Of a DNA stretch of 64,000 nt, positions 55,333 through 64,000 are shown piece after piece. A model generated the notes under the pieces. It was not told the origin of the DNA. It ran no database searches and saw nothing but the letters and a program-made list of their open reading frames with translations. A program made the translations under genes and the position numbers. Origin of the DNA: Trichoplax sp. H2 (taxonomy: Eukaryota > Placozoa > Uniplacotomia > Trichoplacea); the NCBI GenBank assembly GCA_003344405.1, contig NOWV01000165.1:62001-126000 (forward strand), in the 5' to 3' direction. The number at the start of each line of letters is the position of its first letter. The first letter of the stretch is position 1.

Positions 55333-56090
55333 TTAAGCTATTTATTGTTGTAGCTAAATAGGATCAATAATTATATTGATTAAAGCAATTATACTATAAT
55401 CTTTTATTGACCGCCGATTATGACTGTTGGTTTAGTCAATAATTTTCAATTTCGGAGTACATAAGAAGGAAGTTGTAAAATGCTTTTACTGTTTTCCTTC
55501 AATTATATTGAAATGATATAAACTGCAAAGTTTTAGTAATACTGCAATAAAGCATAGATTATAATTATCATTATATGTCATGAATCATTGTAAATGGTAA
55601 ATGAGCATATGATGTAGTTTAGAGGCGTAAGTTCTTGCTCGCATTTCATATCCCACTCAAAGATACTTCTGCCTTGCTGTCCCTATTAGTTTCGTATAGG
55701 AACATACAGTATTTAGATAAACCAACCTAATTTCAAAAGAGAAGATTATCACGATGATCTAGAAATATACGCAGAATACAAAAGCCTCTTCATATTTATC
55801 AATAAAAGCCTTGTTTTAATTATTTGATAATGGTACAGTAGTAAACAAGACCATACTGCCATTATTAACAACATTTTCGTTGCCACCTCCCACGGAATTA
55901 TGCGATAGCTATAATTCTTACCGCTTATGAACAGAAAATAATTGATACGAGATTAATATGACGCTATTCCAATATCCATTCTATTAAAGTTAATACCTTA
56001 CCTATTATTGCCATTTTGCAGATAGTAAAAGATTTATATATCATCCTGACACCAAAAAGAGGAATTTATTTTACGCCTAAAATTTCAAGA

Positions 56091-59000
56091 ATGCTGCGAT
56101 CTACATCATTACTAAATAATACTAAAGCTCCTTCGTCTTATTATACTCCACATGTAAGTTTTTACTGCAAAAGTATCCATTGATATAACCTATCGAACTT
56201 TTATTTGCAAATTATACAATTATACACGCATAAAGTCAATTTAGCCTATTAACTATCCTGCAAAGTACAACTAAGATTATGTTACAAAAAGTGAAGATTT
56301 GATATATAGTAAACCATTGTCACGCATTTTATGTGGATTACAATCACTTTAGATACCTACAATTAACGATCAACCATTCTTACGACATGGAATACCTGAG
56401 CAAGTAGTCCCACATCTGATAAATCAGCTAAGTTCAGATGAATTATCTCCTCTTCATTGTGCAGCTAAAAATGATGATGTAGAGATAATAGAATCTTTAA
56501 TTGAACGTGAAGCCAGTAAGTTAACCTATTGGATAGTACGTTAATTTCAATATTGGAGTATGTGTCTTCAAGTAATCTTTGTTTTTACTTACTAAACTTG
56601 AAAATCCAAATAATCAACTTAACTAATTCATTTTATTGAATTGATTTTTTAGATGTTAACATGCCTGGCTTAGATAATATGACACCATTGCATTTGGCTG
56701 CCAGACACAATAAATTGTTAGCTGTTCAAGCGCTTCTCTCTCATGGTGCTAATGCTCAAGCTCAAGACGTCAATTTGGACACTCCACTACATTATGCTGC
56801 TAGAGCCGGTCATCTAGAAATATGCGAGGCAAGTTAATCTAGTTAATGGTCAAAGCAATAGGAGAATTCTACTTTATTCTCTGGATGGTTACATGTTAAG
56901 AACTGATTGCAATTTACAATGGTTATTAATATGTGCCTAACTAATTTCAATCTCAACAGCTACGTATTTTACAACAGTCATTGTATCTAAACTGCAGCAT
57001 TAATTCTAAATATCTGATGATAGTGCTATCACTTTTAAGATCATTTGATCAATTTTATATTAATATGCAATAAAATTTTCAAAGCATTCGTCACGTAGCA
57101 TCTTTTAAAATATTTCGATTAACATTGCAATTTAACCTTATCGGTCATAGACGATAATACAAGAGAATCTAACAGTTTTAAATTTTCACACCAAATTAAA
57201 AATAGATCTATGGAGCATTCCTGAATATTTAGTTTGAAAAATTTTGTCATAGTATTATAATTAGCCACTACGCAATAATCTACGTAGTTCGTAAACGAGA
57301 AAATTTTTTACGGAAATATTAATTTTGCAGTATGTTTCACAGGCGTTAATCAATAGACGACCATTTATGATAGATGAGCAAAATAAAGATAAACTAACGC
57401 CATTGCTTTTGGCCTGCAATTACGACAAAGATTCCATTTTCAAGTATTTAGTAAGTTGACCATTTAAAGTAACAACGTACTGGCCGGCATCGATTTCATC
57501 CACAAGCAGGAGGATTAATACATCTATTGCAATCGAAATATTTCGATGCCCGTTTTCCCAATTTTATTTTTATTTCACAGGTCGATAGAGGTGCTGATAT
57601 CATGGTAAAAGCTGCAGATGGCAGTTTACCAATTCACATTGCAGCTAGTAAAGGCAAAACAGAATTAATGGAATACCTATTAACTAACGGAGAGGACAGA
57701 TTTATCAAGCGTAAAGAACAAATCTCTAATTGTAATTATAGCGGAGCGTCAGTACTACATCGGGCAGTTGAAAGTGGTCAAGAGAAGGTACATCCATCAC
57801 CCTGAATTTAACCATATAATGGAGTACATTTTAATATGTATTGATATACTCGAAAGCATTAACAGTAAATTAACGTTGTAGGAAAAATTAGACTAAAAAT
57901 AACCCTCCAATTTCATACCCTAAATTCCATACTAAAATTGATAGCTGTAATAATATCTTCTTTAAGTAGCGTTAAGTATTTTAAGGTAGACGATGATAAA
58001 AGGTATAAAGGATTTTATTGAGATACAAGTTATAGGCTAACAATGATATGGTTGTTATAGACAAGGTATTTGAGATAGCAGGAACGTAGGAACTGACTAG
58101 CGAGTTAGCGTACAAGGGTATTTATAGGTTTTAGATGAGATTGAGATAATATCTTTATATGTATAGCATGTCGTCTATATGTCGTCATGATGTCGTACAT
58201 TATGAATGTAATACAATGCAGTACTTAAACGGCATATGATAAGTATTCGTATATTAGGATATTACTATACTAGGCATCTTCTATATAAGATCATAATGTT
58301 ACAATAGCTAACAAATAATTCTTATCTAATTTATTTAGGCTACGATACTCTGCTTAGATATCAATCCTGATATTTCTGTTAGAGATGTAGGTATTGGCTG
58401 TCTGATAATGTAGCTTAATGCAAAATGTTAAATAGTTATCAAATGAAGTTCAACGTTATCTATAAATGTTATGATGTACATGCAATTCTTCACGTTCTCT
58501 TAAATAAACCATCAAGTATTTTAAAATAAAGATATCGCTATCGAGATTAATTTCGTGATTAATGTTTCTATTGTGATAAGGTCTCATTTATCTAATTTTT
58601 GCGTAAAAACTGTTATTATTGTATATATTAGACAAATGGACTAACCCCGTTACATGCTGCAGCCATCAGTGGTGAAGATTCTATATGCAAAATTCTATTA
58701 GAGAGAAAGCCTACCGTTGATATGCGAGATAATCATGATCGTACGCCTTTATTTTATGCTGCATCGTTAAATCATTTGAGCATCATTGAAACCCTCATCG
58801 ATGCTGTAAGTCTGATTCTTTTCATGAATATTATGATATTTGTAAACAGAAAGATATTGCAGTCAATAGCTAGGCTGAATTATAGATAATATAAAGAAGT
58901 TTGACCTAAGACGTTTGAGGTACATAGCACAATCCTCATTTACCATCGATATTGAAGAAATTATACCAATTATCAATTAATTAATAGCTCAATGAATTCA

Positions 59001-60381
59001 TTCTTGAACTGTATTTTAATAATCATTAAATTCATATTCCTGAATATTGCATTTAGTTTCGAGAAGTATCTAGTGGCTTGCTTCCAAATTTAAATTACAG
59101 CAAAGCGATAATGTGCAATATTCATATCTTTTGAAAATTTCTAAAATTTTATTAAGAAAAATAAATCCTTTTATGGCACGCTATCCTTAGTCTCCATAAA
59201 AGTGCACAAGTTTTGAATCATTTTACCTGTATCTCTAATATATAAGAGTTCAACATAGATAGCTTATTGCAGTCTAATAGTATTTTCGGATCTGGTTGCT
59301 TCCTTATTTTTTTGGAGTTTGATCGACATCCAGCGATTTCTATACACGAAGGAAATTATTTTCGAAATTTACTAGTCGACTGTTACTTGTGATACATGCT
59401 TTTACGGTAGTAATAATCTACTTTTTTAGTAGTGTATACCTATTAATTTGCAAATGATTAAATCTGTATAGCATATGCATCCGCATTACAACGGGATATA
59501 AGAAATATTCTAAGATTACTGGAATATTCTCATAACGTTTAAAACTAAGAAAACCGATGTCCAAGTAAATACAATAAACTTTAAATTTTAATAGGGCGCA
59601 AATATTGACGAAAGTGATTGCAATCAATTAACACCTTTTCTATGTGCCATAATTCACAATCATTTATCAACAGTCCAGTTACTGATCGGCCGCAATTGCC
59701 AAGTTAACGTCGTCGATACGTCTGGCAGAAATTGTTATCATCTTGCTGTTATATATGATAAAGATTTACGTTTGCTAGAGTATTTCCTAGAGGTAAATTT
59801 CATGATAAATTAAACTTATTATAGATGCTGCCTAAAGTATCAACTGTTCAAAAATTAATTATTTATATGCTAGAACGTGGATCATTCACTTACTAAAGCT
59901 GTGGATGAGCATCAGAGAACACCGATATTTTATGCTTGTAGAAGGGGAAAGGCTGAGGTTATCGATTTTTCAGTACCATATTAAATTAAGTAATAGTAAT
60001 CATATATCAATTCTTAATTACTCTAAAGTATATTAAATAGTACTGGAGATAAATTGCGGATCATGCCAAATATTGCAACTAAATATATTTATTAATACTG
60101 AATTGAGCTAAGATTATATAAAACTTAACATTTGTTTCTAATTTTTGCATTAGGTCTTGAAGTTATTACTGAACTATGATCCAGGCTTGAATACTATCGA
60201 TGAAGATGGCAATAACTGTTTACATTTTTCCTGCATGTAAGCCCTATGTCAGTAATATGATTAAATTTTGCTTCATTAAAAGCTACTATATAAGGTAAAT
60301 GTTAATATGTTATTTGACCATAATTAGTACTGGTACCTGTAGTATATAAGATTCTATATAGATGTTAGCTTAAAACTGTGG

Positions 60382-60417
<36 letters not shown>

Positions 60418-63400
60418 ATATATATAATGATAGATAGTCTTTTTTAGTAATTTATACCTTGCCTCGTGCCATTAGTACTTAAATAATTTTTCATCAACTA
60501 TTATGATGCAGAATTATTATATTTCGGTTTACAAGCATAATATCCGCTGGTATTTCTATCTCAAAGAAATAAATTCCTATGCCTTCCAATTCATTTCTTA
60601 GTTGCTATTACAGCTACTATATACTGATTTATATCCCTAACATTACACGATTGACAGTATGCAATACAAAACCTATTTTCTCGTTAAAATGCATCGTATT
60701 TATCTCTAAGCTTTTCAATCTAATTCTTCTAATTTATCGAATGCTCTCTCACAGTACTATAGAAATAGAGTTTAGAACAAAATCACTTCAAAGATTATAT
60801 CTAATCATAAATTGCTAACGTTAACGGGTATCTAGTCATACTTGTAAGAAAGCTTTTACAGCAACTTATACGGGCTATGATACCATATTTTTTTTGAGTG
60901 AAGTAGCACTTGTAAATCAGTTAACATATCTTCACTAAGCTTAAATTTATGGTTCTTGTAGTTAACTGCCGTCATCAATTTCCTTTACCATATAAAAGCA
61001 GTCCCATCATAATTCTCTTTATATAGGGAAGATTGTGTCGAAATTCTGACGATGTTACTTCAGCATTCACCTCATTTACTGTGCAGCGAGGGAGAAAATT
61101 GCACTACTCTATTACATATTGCCGTCATGAATAGCTGTCCTAATAATGCTCAATTATTACTAGAACAAGGAGCTGATATTAATCGAAGGTCGTTGATTTT
61201 AAACTACACTATCAATAATAATATTACCTGCTCTTAAATTTACTACCCGTGTAATGATTAAAAATAAAACCATTACTCTTAATTTATATCATTAGAGATT
61301 GCTGTTACGAAACACCATTAGATATTGCTTGCATAAAAGGCAATACTCGAATTATTCAGATGTTAATCAATTATGGAGCTGCAGTTAACTCTATCAATCA
61401 ATTCGAGGTAGCATATAGAAAAACCTATATAATACTTATCGTAAATAACGTGTTGCAACGTACTTTGACCTAGTAGCTATTTCTAATATGGTATGCGATC
61501 TATAAATGTCACTTACTCTAAGGTATTTCTAAATACTAATATGTAGGAATCAGCTTTACATATAGCCGCTCACTATGGTCGAGCCGAAATAGCCAATCTG
61601 TTAATGGATCACGGAGCAAATGCTAAGATTGAGAATTGTTATGGTAAAAACTGTTTGGAAGTAGCTATTGAAAATGGTCAAGTGGACGTAGCTATTACAA
61701 TTGCGATAAGGCCTTGGTAACTGATAGAATTACGATACTCAGTTGTAAGACTAAATTCATAGTCATTTTCTAGTTTTTCTTAAATTTATGGCAAATCTTA
61801 TAAATATCTTTACAAATTTACTGTCGAGTTTTAAAAGATAGCAATATTATTTGCTGCTAAATGAAATAAACCTGCCTTGTCTTACTAGAAACCACTAGAT
61901 AGATCACTTTTCTGCAGTTAATACAGCGTCAATTAAAACACTAAAATAAGCGTTTAGCCAAACTGTTAGCTATATTTTTTATTTACCTTGTTGAATATGA
62001 ATTACTACCATTGTTCCGTGATCAATACAGATTTTCTTTCAGAGTATAACTAAAATCCAAGATTCTTCAGCCAATGCATTCATAGTTTTTTTAGATTGCA
62101 GTAATCAGTAAAAAACGATAGATTTAAATTAGACTATGGTTGCTCAGAATTGAAAAGTTTTAATTGACAGACTATATCAACTATTTACACGTAGATGTAA
62201 TAACGTACATAATTTCGTAATAATTGTTAAATATTTTATAATTACGGTATTGTCTATAGCAATCATGATATGTTACTTAAAGTTGGAGATGATAGAATAA
62301 CAACAATGCAATCTATTGTGAAATGGAATTCCAAAGTTGCCTGGGTTAGTAAAATTTATATTTTTCATAAGCATATGATACAGTTAATCAAAGAGTAAAT
62401 AATACCATTTCGGCCGGTAACGAACTGAATTCAATAAACTCGAGGACCTCTACCATAAATAAATGCTTCCTTTATTAATCTATCACCGTAAGAATACTTA
62501 AAATTCAGACTTTCGATTAATAGTCTTGCACAATTATTTGTCATAGGCGATTATGGATAGCTATATAACGAAAACTACATTGATAGGGAATCATAATATG
62601 AATATGGTAAGCTATTTATTATTGTATCGATACAAGTAGACATTCAGTACATTATCTCATGATTTAGCGCTCTTACAAATTACTAGTAAATAACAAGAAC
62701 CATTTGAGCTTAGAATTATGAAATAACAGTCAATTAACAATTATTGCTATAGGTCAAATACGATTTCTCAATAATAGATCCGGGCATTGAGTTTGAAAAA
62801 AATCATAACCCTGACAATGGGATTGGTAGTTTCAATGCCGTAAAGGTAAAAATTAGAACATGCTAGCATTCTATGCTATTATCTGAAATATTTCGCCCTT
62901 AAATCCTTATTGAAGGTATTATAACGCATAAATATCGATACCTGTATCAATAAAGATATTCAGAATAAGATCTGGCTAACGATACAGTATCATATCTAAA
63001 CATTTAAACTATATTTAACTTTATTGCTAATACAGGTATAAGTATCCAGCTTCATTTTTTTTCTTCACTAGACAATTGCATCATCAAAAGATATTAGCTT
63101 ACTTGAGCATCCATTGACGGCTAAATTTTTGGATACAAAATGGTAAGCTTACATTATTACGTGCGAATCAATGAAACATGGACCTCTTGCTCTTCAACTT
63201 CAATCCTTATAGACAATCTTTCCCTCATTCAGGTCAAAGTATGGCCGCTATATTTATACTGCTAACCTGGCTGTCTACACGATTTTTATTCTCATTCTAA
63301 TCATTTATATCCTCGAAGTAGAAAGGCTTTATCAACATTTAACAAGTAATATAGTCTTTCTAGGGTTTACACGCCCAACAGATCAACCAGCATCTTCTTC

Positions 63401-64000
63401 ACTTCTTTTCTCAAATCAGACTGACAATGACCATCATAAGGTAAATTGTGACTTTAAATTTCCAGCTAATTACATAAATCTTAGAAATCATCCTTAAACA
63501 TTATCAAGCAGATAATTTGGGGATATTTAATATATTTAATCATGATGAATCCTACAATTGTATCATGAATTAAAGTATTTATCTCCAATATATCAAAGCC
63601 TGGCTTAAATTTTAGAAACATCTACAATTCGCTAAGCGTCATACGAGTGTTTATTGCAATTTTTTCCGCAATCAATATCTGTCGTGAACTTTTCCAATTA
63701 TATCATGAGGTAATTCGCCAAAATCATTTCATAATGTTAAGTAATAATGCTTGAGTTGCCTTACGGCTCATACCTACGGGAGGCAACTTAATATGTAATA
63801 ATAAATGATTAGAGCTACCAGTCTAGAGATTCTTGTAAGTATTTTCCTTTCAAAATTACTTATAGAGAATTCGGTACCTTTTATCGTGTGAAAACTATCT
63901 AGAGCTGATATTACATAGCGCCGTTTTAGCAATTATTAGCAACTCCAATCATTCAGATGGAACAGCTCTTTGGGCCCTAGGAGCCTTAACTATTCAGATA
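56091..64000 (+). CDS. TRPA1: TRPA1-like ankyrin/TRP channel, copy 6 (3' end outside window)
   Basis: Exons: 56091-56153, 56353-56515, 56653-56828, 57343-57450, 57581-57787, 58339-58386, 58632-58805, 59595-59792, 59874-59957, 60154-60236, 61027-61188, 61296-61407, 61547-61716, 62260-62344, 62547-62606, 62753-62845, 63072-63142, 63233-63440, 63599-63709, 63866 to the edge. 837 codons are visible: all 16 ankyrin repeats, the pre-S1 linker, S1 to S3 and the start of S4 (TALWALGALTIQI). Pore and C-terminus lie beyond the window. Closest to copy 5. The first ATG of copy 5 aligns with ACG here, so I start at the second Met (MLRSTSLLN); the frame is open upstream without another ATG. Exon 15 is two codons shorter than in the other copies and has DSYITK, Tyr where copies 2-4 have Cys. 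Intron 3 starts with GC at 56829. The S1-S2 loop has one sequon, NQT. Confidence 0.92.
56829..57342 (+). other. GC-AG intron 3 of copy 6
   Basis: Donor GAG/GCAAGT, the same as in copy 5, after a conserved 176-nt exon. Confidence 0.85.
58806..59594 (+). other. Intron 7 of copy 6
   Basis: About 790 bases, AT-rich; the matching intron in copy 5 is 760. Nothing recognised. Confidence 0.6.
60237..61026 (+). other. Intron 10 of copy 6
   Basis: About 790 bases holding a TA microsatellite. An open frame at 60579-60818 has no family signature and no paralogue support, so I treat it as chance. Confidence 0.6.
60386..60414. repeat. (TA)n microsatellite
   Basis: Uninterrupted alternating T and A for 29 bases, followed after one G by more imperfect TA. 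Intronic, likely length-polymorphic. Confidence 0.95.

Larger units (their letters stand above)
53395..56090. other. Spacer between copies 5 and 6
   Basis: The longest spacer, 2.7 kb. AATAAA at 53450-53455 fits as the polyadenylation signal of copy 5. A reverse-strand open frame lies at 54320-54559 and a degenerate tandem pair at about 55197-55332. A strong acceptor-like TTTTGCAG ends at 56021, seventy bases before the ATG of copy 6, suggesting a 5' untranslated intron. Confidence 0.55.

Noticed and set aside
60579-60818. 79-codon forward frame in intron 10 of copy 6
   Set aside because: Intronic, low-complexity hydrophobic composition, not present in copy 5.
1-64000. tRNA, rRNA or other structural RNA genes
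   Set aside because: No cloverleaf-like or rRNA-like segment was noticed on either strand, though weak candidates could be missed by eye.

Overview
This window is AT-rich eukaryotic DNA from an animal. It is filled almost entirely by one gene family: six tandem, same-strand (+) copies of a TRPA1-type ion channel gene. Each complete copy is split into 26 coding exons by short AT-rich introns. No other protein gene, RNA gene or full-length transposon could be supported. The intron-rich structure, the low GC and the lineage-specific channel expansion suggest an early-branching metazoan such as a placozoan or cnidarian. That placement is inference; the sequence itself only proves a spliced animal-type genome.

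Layout: copy 1 (1-1290) is only the 3' end, from S5 to the C-terminus. Copies 2 (3039-14068), 3 (16132-28480), 4 (29702-40702) and 5 (41733-53394) are complete, encoding about 1079, 1084, 1079 and 1083 residues. Copy 6 (56091 to beyond 64000) runs off the window at S4. Spacers of about 1.0 to 2.7 kb separate the copies and hold no convincing gene. I assembled every exon by hand from reading frame, splice sites and paralogue alignment. All exon phases close, and exon lengths are nearly identical between copies.

Each protein has a short variable N-terminus, 16 ankyrin repeats, a pre-S1 linker, six membrane segments with a pore loop between S5 and S6, a conserved post-S6 helix (IGLAVGDIAE type) and a short C-terminal coiled coil. 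This is the TRPA1 plan. TRP channels are tetramers, so co-expressed copies could in principle mix; the sequence does not test this. The copies fall into recent pairs, 3/4 and 5/6, with copies 2 and 1 more distant. The 3/4 duplication includes upstream DNA.

Features beyond the genes: repeated use of GC-AG introns in copies 4, 5 and 6; loss in all copies of one cysteine position used by human TRPA1 to sense electrophiles, and of a second in copies 5 and 6; two 20-N assembly gaps in intron 7 of copy 3 around a duplicated exon 7, best explained by two haplotypes differing by a DNA insertion whose right end is a textbook G-quadruplex motif; a perfect 26-bp palindrome; and several degenerate tandem repeats in introns and spacers.
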